A DNA stretch of 64,000 nt from Rufibacter sp. XAAS-G3-1 (GCF_013623775.1 NZ_JABFAM010000007.1:310001-374000); one strand, 5' to 3'; shown: positions 35,421 through 44,521, counted from the first letter of the stretch. The notes: generated from the letters alone by a model not told the origin. Numbers and translations are program-made.

Positions 35421-37232
35421 TTACTTTACACGGATCAAGGCCGCTTCCAGCAGTTGGTCTTCGGCCTCCAGTAATTCTTCCAGCATGATCACTCTTTTCT
35501 CCAGTTCTTCCATGGTAAACAGCGTGGGCAGTAGTTGCTTGTAATACCCGATGCCTTGTTGCAGGTTTTGCCAGAAAGACTGCAGGTACTTTTCCTGTTT
35601 GTCGGTGAGGGTTTCCAGTTGCTCGGCTTTTTTGTTTTTCCAGTAGTCAATGTACAGCTTCAGTTCGTTGATGAACACATGCGGCCGGTAGGTCTGGTTT
35701 AAGGCATTGAAGCGGCCGTAGATGTGGTCTACCATCTCCTGCAGTTTGAAGATGCCCGAGAAAAAGGCCAGGTTGGGGCCAGGGCAGATGGCGACGGGTT
35801 TACTCACGGCTTTCTTCCCCAGGTTATATACCAAAGATGCGGTATTCGCCAATCCTTCGCAGAGGCATTCCTTGGCGAGAATCTTGTTTTCCTCGGTTTT
35901 GTAGGCGGCTGGGGTTAAACCCTGGGTCTGCAGTTGCTCTAATTTACGGCGCTGGAATTTGCGGGAGGCGGTACACAAAGGCTCATCCGTGAATTCAGTG
36001 CTGGAGACCAGGTGCTTCTTCAAGCAGGGGCTGCCAGGTTTGCCTTTGTCAATGCGGGTATGGGTGAGTTGCTCGCTGGTGGTGCCGCGCAGGGCGTTGA
36101 ACGGAACGCCCAGGGGCGAAATGGGGCTCAGGTACAAATCCTCGGCTTTGGCCTTGGCTAATTGCGTAAGGGTTGCAGCGTCTACGGTGCTGGCTTCGGG
36201 CACCAGCAGGAACGGGGTTCCCCAGCCGGTGGCGTCAAATCCGTAGTGTTCCAGTAAGAAGTGGTGCTCGGCGGTTGTGCCAATACCGCCTTGCACGGTA
36301 AAGCGTTGCACCGGGGCTGCGGCGGGTAGTTCCAGTCCTTTGGCGGTGAAGGCCGCCTGGTACATCGCCCAGAGTTCGGCTTTCAGCGCGGCACGGTTAT
36401 TCTTGAAGTCCTCCAGAATGGGCCCCAGCAGAATGCCATCGGTGGCGAAGGCGTGGCCGCCGCAGTTCAACCCAGACTCCACCCTGAACTCAGACACCCA
36501 GATGCCTTTCTTCGCCAGAATCTTGCCCTGCACCGCCGCTGACCGGTAATCGCTTACTTTGATGATGACCTGCTTTTCGAACTCGCCCTGCGCATTGGGG
36601 TAAAAACACGGGAACTGCTCTAGGTAACTGAACAGGCGCGGGTTCATGCCCGCCGAGAAAACAATGGAAGAACGCACGGTACTCCGGGCAAATCCGCGGA
36701 GGGCGGCCAGGGCATCTGAATATTCCTGGGGCAGGGGCGAGCCGTCTGGGGCGTAGTTGGTTTTGTCCAGCTTGGTCATGATGTTCACGTCAATGCTGCC
36801 GGGCACCACTGCTTCACGCAGTTGACCCTGCAAGAAGTGACGGTACGGTTCATCGGTGGTCTGGAGCATCTGCCGGTACAAAACCCGGAGGGGCGAGGTG
36901 TCTGGCAGCAGCTCAAAATACTTGGTCAGTTGGGTGCCGGGCGCAAACTCCTCGGCGCGCACTTTCTCCAGTTGCTCTTTCACCAGCTCATCTACCAAAT
37001 TCAGGTAAGCCGTGACGCGTTGGGCGCGGTAATCGTCCTGTTTTTCAGAAACAGGCACAAAAGGTTTTTGGTACAACGAGGCGTAATACAGCCGCATCTC
37101 TTCCAGAAGGCGGTCATCGGCCAGTGATAGCACCGAGGAAATGCCGTACCGGGCTACTTTTAAAGGTGAATCAATGGAAAAGGCTAATCCCATGACTGGG
37201 ATGTGGAAGGTATGGAGCGATTGGAAGGACAT
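35421..37232 (-). CDS. Conserved 603-residue protein of unknown function, possibly an FMN-type TIM barrel
   Basis: I do not recognise a characterised family. The N-terminus IPVMGLAFSIDSPLKVARYGISSVLSL and the central HAFATDGILLGP recall nitronate monooxygenase and glutamate-synthase-like FMN barrels, where a glycine-rich phosphate site follows. Other conserved-looking blocks are SSIVFSAGMNPRLFSYLEQF near 191-210, VESGLNCGGHAF near 256-267, and a cysteine-containing stretch with GSPCLKKH, EPLCTASRKF and KECLCEG between about 402 and 460. The C-terminal 120 residues look like a coiled helical tail. It is the first gene of a two-gene operon with queD, which may hint at a pterin or tRNA-related role; that is inference. 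Confidence 0.7.
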   Translation of the reverse strand: MSFQSLHTFHIPVMGLAFSIDSPLKVARYGISSVLSLADDRLLEEMRLYYASLYQKPFVPVSEKQDDYRAQRVTAYLNLVDELVKEQLEKVRAEEFAPGTQLTKYFELLPDTSPLRVLYRQMLQTTDEPYRHFLQGQLREAVVPGSIDVNIMTKLDKTNYAPDGSPLPQEYSDALAALRGFARSTVRSSIVFSAGMNPRLFSYLEQFPCFYPNAQGEFEKQVIIKVSDYRSAAVQGKILAKKGIWVSEFRVESGLNCGGHAFATDGILLGPILEDFKNNRAALKAELWAMYQAAFTAKGLELPAAAPVQRFTVQGGIGTTAEHHFLLEHYGFDATGWGTPFLLVPEASTVDAATLTQLAKAKAEDLYLSPISPLGVPFNALRGTTSEQLTHTRIDKGKPGSPCLKKHLVSSTEFTDEPLCTASRKFQRRKLEQLQTQGLTPAAYKTEENKILAKECLCEGLANTASLVYNLGKKAVSKPVAICPGPNLAFFSGIFKLQEMVDHIYGRFNALNQTYRPHVFINELKLYIDYWKNKKAEQLETLTDKQEKYLQSFWQNLQQGIGYYKQLLPTLFTMEELEKRVIMLEELLEAEDQLLEAALIRVK

Positions 37233-37509
37233 GGTGTTGCAAGAAAAAGGTGAATTTCCTCTAGGTTGGAAGTGGGCACAAGGTAGGGGAGAAAGGGGGT
37301 GGGGAAGATGAGGAGATCCAGTGGTTTAGGTGATCCTGGTCATTGCAAGATAGCCGGATTTATATATGGGAGTTGGTAAGAGGGCCTTTGGGGTACCAAG
37401 AAAGTTTGCGGGAAAGTAAGCTAGATTCCAAAGGTTCACTCTGTTCCAGCTTTCGTATAAAGATTGGCGTAATCTTGTAGAGGAACTCAGGATTGCCTTA
37501 GAAACAACA

Positions 37510-38859
37510 ATGCCAGACACTTCACCTCCCCAAACCAAACGTTCTGCCCCAGCGAAACCTACTTTTAGAGAGGCCTTCCTGTTCTGGCTGAAACTGGGCT
37601 TTATCAGTTTCGGCGGGCCGGCGGGGCAGATTGCCATCATGCACGCTTATCTGGTGGAGCAGAAACGCTGGGTATCAGACACCCGGTTTCTGCACGCGCT
37701 CAATTACTGCATGCTGTTGCCCGGGCCAGAGGCGCAGCAGTTGGCCACCTACCTGGGTTGGCTCATGCACGGGGTGCGCGGCGGACTAGTAGCGGGCATT
37801 TTCTTTGTGCTGCCCTCGGTATTCATTCTGCTGGGCTTGAGCACCGCGTACGTGAGCTACGGAACCATACCGTGGGTAGCGGCGCTGTTTTATGGCTTGA
37901 AACCGGCGGTGGTGGCCATTGTGGGGCTGGCTTTGTTCAAGATTGCGGGAAAGTCGCTCAAGCGTTGGGTGCATTACGTGCTGGCGCTGCTCAGTTTCGG
38001 GGCCATTTTCTTCCTGCAAGTACCTTTTCCGCTGATCATCTTGAGCGCGATTATGTTGGCGGTGATTTTGCGAAAAGTAGCCCCAAATCTGTTCCAGGAA
38101 AAAGAGACAAACCAAAAGCAAGCCGAGGATGAGGAAACCTATTTCCTGCACGCCGGCAGCGAGGTGGTGGGCAACGGTTTTAGCTGGGGCAAAAGTCTGC
38201 TCCGGCTGGGCATTACGGTGGTGCTCTGGGCCGTACCAGTGGGGCTGTTTTACTACCTGACCCAGGAGTTTCCTTTCTGGGACCACCTCATCACGTTCTT
38301 CACCAAAGCCGCCCTCGTCACATTTGGCGGCGCCTATGCCGTGCTTCCGTACGTGGCCCAGGTAGCGGTGGAGAAGTTTGGGTGGCTCTCGCGTTTTGAA
38401 ATGATAGACGGCTTGGCCCTGGGCGAAACCACGCCCGGCCCGCTCATCATGGTGCTGACCTTTGTGGGATTCATGGCGGGCTTCAACCATTACGGCGGCT
38501 CGCTGGCCATGGGTGCGCTGGGTTTGTTCACCACCACCTTCTACACCTTTCTGCCTTGCTTTTTCTTCATTTTGGCCGGAGCCCCCATCATTGAACGCAC
38601 CCGCGGGAACGCCGCTGTAAAATCAATTCTTGGCGTGGTGACCGCCACCGTGGTAGGCGTGGTGCTGAACCTGACCGTCTACTTCGGCACCGCCGTCCTT
38701 TTCCCCCAGGGGATCAACCTGCGGGCCTTAGATTACTTCGCCCTTCTCTGGATGAACATTTCCTTTCTGGCCATGTACCGCTTTAAGGTAGGCATGGTGC
38801 TCTGGATTAGCATTAGTGCTCTTGCTGGCCTGCTGCATTATCTCCTGTTTTCCGCCTGA
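37510..38859 (+). CDS. chrA: Chromate transporter, long-chain ChrA family
   Basis: An inner-membrane transporter of the CHR superfamily that exports chromate. The protein has 449 residues and two homologous halves, each starting with the family motif: LGFISFGGPAGQIAIMHAYLV near 30-50 and AALVTFGGAYAVLPYVAQVAV near 267-287. Each is followed by a proline-glycine motif (LLPGPEAQQL and ETTPGPLIMVL). About ten to twelve hydrophobic helices are visible. A short Lys/Gln/Glu-rich linker near 195-215 joins the halves. No chrB regulator is adjacent. A degraded GTTTT-type hairpin overlaps the stop codon. Confidence 0.9.
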   Translation: MPDTSPPQTKRSAPAKPTFREAFLFWLKLGFISFGGPAGQIAIMHAYLVEQKRWVSDTRFLHALNYCMLLPGPEAQQLATYLGWLMHGVRGGLVAGIFFVLPSVFILLGLSTAYVSYGTIPWVAALFYGLKPAVVAIVGLALFKIAGKSLKRWVHYVLALLSFGAIFFLQVPFPLIILSAIMLAVILRKVAPNLFQEKETNQKQAEDEETYFLHAGSEVVGNGFSWGKSLLRLGITVVLWAVPVGLFYYLTQEFPFWDHLITFFTKAALVTFGGAYAVLPYVAQVAVEKFGWLSRFEMIDGLALGETTPGPLIMVLTFVGFMAGFNHYGGSLAMGALGLFTTTFYTFLPCFFFILAGAPIIERTRGNAAVKSILGVVTATVVGVVLNLTVYFGTAVLFPQGINLRALDYFALLWMNISFLAMYRFKVGMVLWISISALAGLLHYLLFSA

Positions 38860-39498
38860 TTTTCAGAAAAGAAGACTAAACTGGCTATCTGTTTTAAAAT
38901 TTATTTGCCTGATCTTTAGAAGGTTGAGGAGTGTATATTAAAATTTCCTAATCTTTTGTTTGCATGTATCGTAGGAAACTACTCTATTTGTCTACTACAT
39001 CTATAGAGATTAAGAGTATCTAAGTTGCTTCAGAGGTTTAAGGCACAACAAAACAGGTGAAGCCTGGCCTTTTCTCTTCTTCTGGTGTGGAACTAGGAAC
39101 CAAGGGCGTGTGGCTGAGTAGCGAAGCAAAGACCGGCAAAGTCTTTTACAGCGGTTCCATTCCGCCCATGACCGCAAACCGCCTGCACCCAAAGTGCTCC
39201 GCGGCAGTGGGGAAGAAACCTACCGCGAAGCGTTTCAGGGCTGTTTTCAGAAAACCAGCCCTGAAACGGTAGGGAGGAGTAGGGTGGGCAAGAGACGGCA
39301 AGCCATCTGCAGGTTTGGACGATCCGTCTCTGCCGCCTTACTGAAAACCAAACTCTAAAACACCAATTGGAAAACTACCAAAGACCTACTACCCGCAATT
39401 GCCCTACGGTTTAACCCGCCAAAACCAGAACAATGATATGATGGCATTACCCGTGCAAAGCCAACCGCCAACCTAATCACCACTAACTTTTTACCACT
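38860..39498. other. Gene-free stretch upstream of the leader ORF and TonB receptor
   Basis: The left part (38880-39050) is AT-rich. A GTTTT-type hairpin, CGTTTCAGGGCTGTTTT and its near-complement, lies at 39231-39268, flanked by CCTACCG (39219) and CGGTAGG. No riboswitch core and no convincing ORF were seen. The receptor promoter should lie in the last 200 bases, but no TAnnTTTG box stands out. Confidence 0.5.
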
Positions 39499-39582
39499 AT
39501 GAAAACCGATGTCTTCTCAAAGAGAACCCACAAACGAATGCAGGGCCACTTCTCTGGCTTTGGCTGTTGTTGTTGCCGCTAA
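39499..39582 (+). CDS. Short leader ORF ending Cys-Cys-Cys-Cys-Arg-stop (candidate cysteine attenuator peptide)
   Basis: A 27-codon ORF with an ATG at 39499: a basic first half (MKTDVFSKRTHKRMQG), then HFSGFG, then four cysteine codons (TGT TGT TGT TGC), an arginine codon and TAA. It ends 49 bases before the start codon of the TonB-dependent receptor gene on the same strand. A run of identical codons just before a stop is the pattern of amino-acid attenuators, in which scarce charged tRNA stalls the ribosome and alters expression of the gene behind it. That role is inference: no terminator hairpin can be drawn with confidence between the leader and the receptor. The ORF could also be chance. 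Confidence 0.5.
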   Translation: MKTDVFSKRTHKRMQGHFSGFGCCCCR

Positions 39583-39631
39583 TCGCCTTCAACCCGTTTT
39601 TCCCTTCTTTATTTTTACAAGACATCATTCC

Positions 39632-42508
39632 ATGAAACCAAAATATTTACTTCTCCTTCATTTCCTTTTTCTTCCTCTGGCAGTCCTGCGCGCGCAGGAA
39701 ACCAATCTGGTGGAAATCAGCGGCCGGGTAACCGACCAAGCCAGCAAAGAACCCTTGCCCGGGGTGAGTGTGTACGTGCGCGGCACCGTGACCGGCACCG
39801 CCACCAGCCTCACCGGTGATTTCACCCTTAAAACCCGCTTGAAGTTTCCGTTTACGCTGGTGGTTTCTTTGGTGGGATTTCAGCCGCAGGAGTTTGCCAT
39901 CACCGAGCCCGGTTCCCGGCTGGACATTGCCTTGGTCACCCAAACCCTGCTGGGGAAAGAAGTGGTGGTGACCGCCTCCCGCGTAGAGGAAAGCATCTTG
40001 AAATCGCCGGTGGCCATTGAGAAACTGGACATCAGGGCCATCAAGGAAACGCCCGCCCCCAGCTTTTATGATGCCCTGGAGAACGTGAAAGGCGTGCAGA
40101 TGACCACCAGTAGCCTCACGTTTAAGGTGCCCAATACGCGTGGCTTCAACATTCCCAATAACTTCCGGTTCATGCAGTTGGTGGATGGCGTAGACATGCA
40201 GGCGGCCACTTTGGGCGTTCCGCTGGGCAATGCCATCGGGCCCACCGAACTGGACATTGAAAGCGTGGAGATTACCCCGGGCGCGGCTTCGGCGCTGTAC
40301 GGCATGAACGCCATCAACGGCATGGCCAACCTCATCACCAAAAGTCCTTTCCTGTACCAGGGATTGAGCGTGTACCAGAAAACCGGCGTGAACCACGTAG
40401 ACGGCCTTGACGCCGAGCCCAGCATCTTGTCTGAGTTTGCCGTACGGTACGCTAAAGTGTTAAAGGACAAGTTCGCTTTCAAGATCAACGCCAGCTACAT
40501 GAACGGCACCGACTGGCGCTCCAACACCACCACTGACCAGAACCCCAACCACCTGAATACCGCCAACCCATCTTTTCCGGAACTGGCCGGAGCCAACAAT
40601 CCCGCCTATGATGCCTGGAACAAGTACGGCGACGAGAACAACAATGCCGTGACCATCAGTGGCGTGCCCTACGGTGGCAAGAACCAGACCTTTCTGGTGC
40701 GTAGAACCGGATATTGGGAGAAAGGCATTGTGAGCCCCAGGGTAGACAACCTGAAGGTTGATGCCGCCCTGCATTACCGCCTTGGTGATAACGCCGAACT
40801 TTCTTACGGTTACCGCATTGGCAAGATGGATGGCGTGTTCCAGCGTGGCAACAAGATTCAGTTAGACAACGTGGTGGTGCAGAACCACCGCTTAGAACTG
40901 CGGGGAGCCAATTACTTCCTGCGGTCTTACCTGTCCATTGAGAATACCGGCGACTCGTACAACGTGAAGCCCATGGTAGACAACCTGGACATCACCAGCG
41001 GCGGCGCTAACAGCGAGTGGGGCGCTAAATTCAAGACCGTTCTGCAAACCCAACTGAGCGCCGGAACAGATCTGGCCACTGCCATGCAATTGGCCCGGCA
41101 AGCCGCCGATGTCGGTAGGGTAGAGCCGGGAACCCCGGCATTCAATGCCTTGAAGAACACCATCAGGGGCATCAACAACTGGGATCATGGCAAGGTGATT
41201 CCAGGGGCCCCGGCCACCGGCGGCGCTTTGCTCACCCAGAAAAGCCGCCTTTACCACACAGATGCCCAATGGGATTTCGCGGATCGGATCAAGTTTGCCA
41301 ACGTGCTGGTGGGCGCCGATGCCCGGGTGTATGAGGTCATCCCAGACGGGAACAACTTCGTGGATTTCACCCGGCCCATTGAACAGCGCACGCAGCCCGG
41401 CGGAGACAACGTGTACTACAAGAAATTCGGGGCGTTCGCGCAGGTGACTAAGACGTTCCTGGCCGATAAATTAAAGGTGTTCGGCTCCCTGCGGGTAGAT
41501 TACAACCCCGAGTTTGACCCAAAAATCAATCCGAGGATTGCGGCCGTGTACACGCTGTCTGAGTCGCACAACTTCCGGGTATCGTACCAGAACGGGTTCC
41601 GTTTTCCGGCCCTGTTTGAGGCGGTTTCTTACGTGAACAACGGAAACGTGCGCCGGGTAGGGGGCTTGCCGTTCATCAACGAAGGCTTGGGTTACCTAGA
41701 TAATTCCTACACGCTGGCCTCGGTGAACGATTTCAACGCCGCCGTGAACAAAGACGTGACCGCCGGTTTAACCACCAACGAAGCCGCCCTGAAAAACCGC
41801 GAGGTGTTGCAGGTGACCAGCTTATCGGCCACCCGGCCGGAGCAGATCAACTCTTTTGAGGTGGGCTACAAGAGCGTGTTGTTTGACAATAAACTGGTGC
41901 TGGACATTGACGCTTACACCAACGTGTACGACGGCTTTTTAGGGCAGGTGGAAGTAGCGGTGCCGAAAAGCAATACCGTGCAGGTGGGCACCGACGAAGC
42001 CGTGATTGCCATGCTGGCCGCTAACCGCACCGGGCAGCAGACCCGCTACCGCGTGTACACCAATGCCAAAAACAAGTACAACAACTACGGCTCTTCGCTG
42101 GGACTTACCTACAACTTCTACCAGAAATTCACCCTGTCTGGGAACGTGAACTACAATGCCATCAAAACCAATGAGGAGAAAGACATCTTCGTGACGGCCT
42201 TCAACACGCCCAACTGGATCACCAACGTGTCCATTGGGAACCGCGAAGTTCTGAAGAACCTGGGCTTTAACGTGGTGTGGCGCTGGCAGGATTCTTTTCT
42301 GTGGGAAAGCCCGCTGGCCAACGGAACCGTGCCAAGCTACAGCACCGTAGATGCCCAAGTCTCGCTTAGGGTGCCGGAAAGCAAAATCACCATCAAAACG
42401 GGGGGCACCAACCTCTTCAACCAACGCTACATCCAATATGCCGCCGGGCCCACCATTGGCGGACTGTACTACGTGGCGGTAACCTTAGACGGGCTGTTGG
42501 CAAAGTAA
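39632..42508 (+). CDS. TonB-dependent receptor with N-terminal carboxypeptidase-regulatory-like domain
   Basis: A 958-residue outer-membrane receptor. The signal peptide (MKPKYLLLLHFLFLPLAVLRAQ) is followed by the regulatory-like domain (ISGRVTDQASKEPLPGVSVYV, about 28-110), a plug with VVVTASRVEESILKSPVAIEKLD and MQLVDGVDM, and a barrel that closes with NLFNQRYIQYAAG and ends on a short hydrophobic tail. Unlike the 6013 receptor it has no SusD partner. The start at 39632 is chosen because the longer frame from 39509 overlaps the leader ORF and places the signal peptide inside the protein. Cargo is unknown. If the leader senses cysteine, a sulfur compound is a reasonable guess. Confidence 0.93.
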   Translation: MKPKYLLLLHFLFLPLAVLRAQETNLVEISGRVTDQASKEPLPGVSVYVRGTVTGTATSLTGDFTLKTRLKFPFTLVVSLVGFQPQEFAITEPGSRLDIALVTQTLLGKEVVVTASRVEESILKSPVAIEKLDIRAIKETPAPSFYDALENVKGVQMTTSSLTFKVPNTRGFNIPNNFRFMQLVDGVDMQAATLGVPLGNAIGPTELDIESVEITPGAASALYGMNAINGMANLITKSPFLYQGLSVYQKTGVNHVDGLDAEPSILSEFAVRYAKVLKDKFAFKINASYMNGTDWRSNTTTDQNPNHLNTANPSFPELAGANNPAYDAWNKYGDENNNAVTISGVPYGGKNQTFLVRRTGYWEKGIVSPRVDNLKVDAALHYRLGDNAELSYGYRIGKMDGVFQRGNKIQLDNVVVQNHRLELRGANYFLRSYLSIENTGDSYNVKPMVDNLDITSGGANSEWGAKFKTVLQTQLSAGTDLATAMQLARQAADVGRVEPGTPAFNALKNTIRGINNWDHGKVIPGAPATGGALLTQKSRLYHTDAQWDFADRIKFANVLVGADARVYEVIPDGNNFVDFTRPIEQRTQPGGDNVYYKKFGAFAQVTKTFLADKLKVFGSLRVDYNPEFDPKINPRIAAVYTLSESHNFRVSYQNGFRFPALFEAVSYVNNGNVRRVGGLPFINEGLGYLDNSYTLASVNDFNAAVNKDVTAGLTTNEAALKNREVLQVTSLSATRPEQINSFEVGYKSVLFDNKLVLDIDAYTNVYDGFLGQVEVAVPKSNTVQVGTDEAVIAMLAANRTGQQTRYRVYTNAKNKYNNYGSSLGLTYNFYQKFTLSGNVNYNAIKTNEEKDIFVTAFNTPNWITNVSIGNREVLKNLGFNVVWRWQDSFLWESPLANGTVPSYSTVDAQVSLRVPESKITIKTGGTNLFNQRYIQYAAGPTIGGLYYVAVTLDGLLAK

Positions 42509-42531
42509 ACAGAGAAAGTGGAGTGTCATTA

Positions 42532-42564
42532 AAAGAGGCAAGCATGTACAATGCTTGCCTCTTT
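42532..42564 (+). terminator. Terminator after the TonB receptor gene
   Basis: AAAGAGGCAAGCAT, a five-base loop and its exact complement ending CTCTTT, 24 bases after the stop codon. Two GTTTT-type hairpins follow at about 42583-42614 and 42641-42675. Confidence 0.8.
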
Positions 42565-42786
42565 CAATTTAAGACCATGACCTTTTAGGGCTGTTTTTCT
42601 GAAAGGAGCAAAAAACTGATGCCCACATTTCCCTGTCGGTTTTTGACTGATTTTTGAGAAAGTAGGTCAAAAACATAAGAAACGGACGCCTGCGCCAGTC
42701 GTGGAGAATAGGCGAGGCGGTTCTACGATTTTCCCGTAGATAAAATGCACGTAAGATTCTTTCCTGGGAATTCTAGGAAGTAATAT

Positions 42787-42796
42787 ACCATTTGGT
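42787..42796 (+). promoter_or_regulatory. Possible TetR operator (ACCATTTGGT)
   Basis: A short inverted repeat, ACCA-TT-TGGT, centred 17 bases before the tetR-family ATG and overlapping the likely promoter. The position suits autoregulation. The arms are only four bases, so confidence is low. Confidence 0.3.
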
Positions 42797-42808
42797 TTAT
42801 TTTGCCCC

Positions 42809-43420
42809 ATGAAATTAGCCCAGCCCACCAAATCAGAGCGTACGCGCCGGTTGATCATTGAGCGCTCGGCGGAGCTGTTCAACCAGAAAGGCTTTGCGGG
42901 AACCTCTTACCAAGACTTGATGCAGGCCACCGGCGTGACCAAAGGCTGCCTGTACGGGCATTTCTCCAGCAAAGAGGAACTGGCCGTGGCGGCCTTCGAG
43001 TTTGTGGCGCAGACCTTGATTGACCGGGTGGGCAGCGCCATTGCGCCGTATGAGAAAGCGGGCGAGCGGTTACGGGCCTTGCTCAGCTTTTACCGCACCT
43101 ACCTCACCAACCCCATCATTGCGGGCGGCTGCCCCCTGCTCAACACCGCCGTAGAAGCCGATGACAACCACCCAGCCCTGCATGAACGGGTGGTGCACGT
43201 TTTGAACCGCCTGCACAAAGGTGTCCGGAACCTGTTGGAGTTAGGCAAAGCGCAGGGAGCCTTTCGGGCCTCCGCCGATACTTCTGCCATGGCCACGTTC
43301 TTCATTTCCAGCGTGGAGGGCGGCATTCTATTGGCCAAAGCCTACGGTGAGGAAAAACCGCTACAGACCGTGCTAGACCAACTGGAACGCTGGCTCCAAC
43401 AGGAACTGGGTTCGTTTTAA
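42809..43420 (+). CDS. TetR/AcrR family transcriptional regulator
   Basis: A 203-residue repressor-type regulator. The N-terminal helix-turn-helix is clear: RRLIIERSAELFNQKGFAGTSYQDLMQATGVTKGCLYGHFSSKEELAVAAFE (about 12-63, standard TetR_N). The C-terminal part resembles the TetR_C branch with GGCPLLNTAVEADD near 110-123. The effector is unknown. The thioesterase gene follows after 41 bases, and the divergent efflux operon at 44522-50076 runs towards it. A GTTTT-type hairpin overlaps its stop codon (TTTTAATCC). Confidence 0.9.
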   Translation: MKLAQPTKSERTRRLIIERSAELFNQKGFAGTSYQDLMQATGVTKGCLYGHFSSKEELAVAAFEFVAQTLIDRVGSAIAPYEKAGERLRALLSFYRTYLTNPIIAGGCPLLNTAVEADDNHPALHERVVHVLNRLHKGVRNLLELGKAQGAFRASADTSAMATFFISSVEGGILLAKAYGEEKPLQTVLDQLERWLQQELGSF

Positions 43421-43461
43421 TCCTCTTTTCAGAAAATCGCCCCTAAAACATACTTGAAACT

Positions 43462-43989
43462 ATGATACCCCAAACCACTTCTCCCAAGCCCTCGGTACTG
43501 GAAAGCCAGACCCGCATCCGCTTCGACCATTGCGATCCGTTTGGGCACTTGAACAACAGCGCCTTCCTCAACTATTTCCAGAACGAGCGCGAAGACCAGG
43601 TAGAAGCCGCGTACGGCTTGGACATTCACGCTTACTTCCGGAAGACCGGCCGCTCCTGGGTGGTGGGCCAAAACCAGATTGTGTACCTGAACCCCGCCGT
43701 GGTAAGGGAGTTGGTGACCATCCAGACCAGCATTAGGCAGGTCACCGATTCCAGCATGCTGGTGGAGCACCTCATGTTTGACGAGAAAAAGGAGAAACTG
43801 AAAGCCGTGCTCTGGACGAAGTTGGTGTACATAGACGTCCGGAAAACCGCCCGCGCCACCCATGAACCGGAGTTGATGGAACTGTTTGCGGAAGTGGTAG
43901 TGAAGGAGGAAACGCCCGCTTTGTTTGAAGACCGTGTGAGGCAACTGCGGGAGCAGATGAAGGCGGTTAGTGGCCAAAAGCCTTCCTGA
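43462..43989 (+). CDS. Acyl-CoA thioesterase (4HBT hotdog fold)
   Basis: A 175-residue hotdog-fold protein. The active-site strand reads IRFDHCDPFGHLNNSAFLNYF (about 19-39), with the conserved Asp and the GHLNN motif of the thioesterase group that includes FadM-like enzymes. QNQIVYLNPAV and the following SIRQVTDSSMLVEHLMFD complete the sheet. It follows the TetR gene in the same direction and may be under its control. The acyl substrate is unknown. Confidence 0.85.
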   Translation: MIPQTTSPKPSVLESQTRIRFDHCDPFGHLNNSAFLNYFQNEREDQVEAAYGLDIHAYFRKTGRSWVVGQNQIVYLNPAVVRELVTIQTSIRQVTDSSMLVEHLMFDEKKEKLKAVLWTKLVYIDVRKTARATHEPELMELFAEVVVKEETPALFEDRVRQLREQMKAVSGQKPS

Positions 43990-44088
43990 GAGAACTGCCG
44001 TTTAGGGCTTAATTTTCAAAAAAGAGGCGGTAAACCGAGTTTCCTTCTCGTCTTTTCCCATGATTGAGAAAAGAACATTGCTTTCCTT

Positions 44089-44389
44089 CTTTGTCATCTT
44101 GGAACCTGTTTAGAGTTTTCATTCACCGGTATTTAAAACAATTCCTCTGGGGCAAGCATCCGGTTATACTCTTGTTTTGAGGCTATTTCTATGAAAACAG
44201 GCCAAAAACAAGAGGTTTAGTTGTACGCTGTCGCATGCAGATGCTTGTACCGTCGTTTTCAGGCTACTTTTATAAAAGTAGCCTGAAAACTCTAAACAGC
44301 TTCTTGGCAAGATCTTATGAACAAATTAGAGAAGCCTTGTAGTAAGCGCGATTACCGTTCGCCCGCAAGATCTTTCCAAGATGACAAAG
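44089..44389 (+). repeat. Foldback element with 15-bp perfect ends, interrupted by a family A MITE
   Basis: CTTTGTCATCTTGGA (44089-44103) and its exact complement TCCAAGATGACAAAG (44375-44389) bound a region whose outer part, without the inserted MITE, reads CATCTTGG then CAAGATCTTATGAAC, later GTTCGCCCGCAAGATC. This is the plan of the family B and related foldback elements. The insertion at 44103-44301 splits it. Confidence 0.7.
44103..44301 (-). repeat. MITE-like element, family A, copy 3, with 6-bp target duplication
   Basis: Perfect 15-bp terminal inverted repeats CTGTTTAGAGTTTTC (44106-44120) and GAAAACTCTAAACAG (44285-44299). TCTTGG occurs on both sides (44097-44102 and 44302-44307), as expected for a target-site duplication. 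Two internal GTTTT-type hairpins lie in the order seen in copies 1 and 2, on the opposite strand. There is no coding capacity. Confidence 0.85.
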
Positions 44390-44460
44390 GAGGGAAGGAC
44401 TGATAAAATTCCCCTCCTCAGAGGGGGTAGTTCTGCTTTCCCATTCGTCTAAAAAGCAGA

Positions 44461-44502
44461 ACCGTTTAGGGGCTGTTTTTACGAAAACAGCCCCTAAACG
44501 GT
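44461..44502 (+). repeat. GTTTT-type hairpin (family P1) at the 3' end of the efflux operon
   Basis: ACCGTTTAGGGGCTGTTTT, a TACG loop and its exact complement, 19-bp arms. It lies 19 bases beyond the tolC-family stop and is a likely terminator for the operon. Confidence 0.85.
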
Positions 44503-44521
44503 TTTAAGCAACAAGAGGGCC

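Noticed and set aside
38880-39498. Cobalamin or other riboswitch ahead of the TonB receptor
   Set aside because: I looked for the B12-box, TPP and SAM cores and found no match; only an intergenic hairpin is present.
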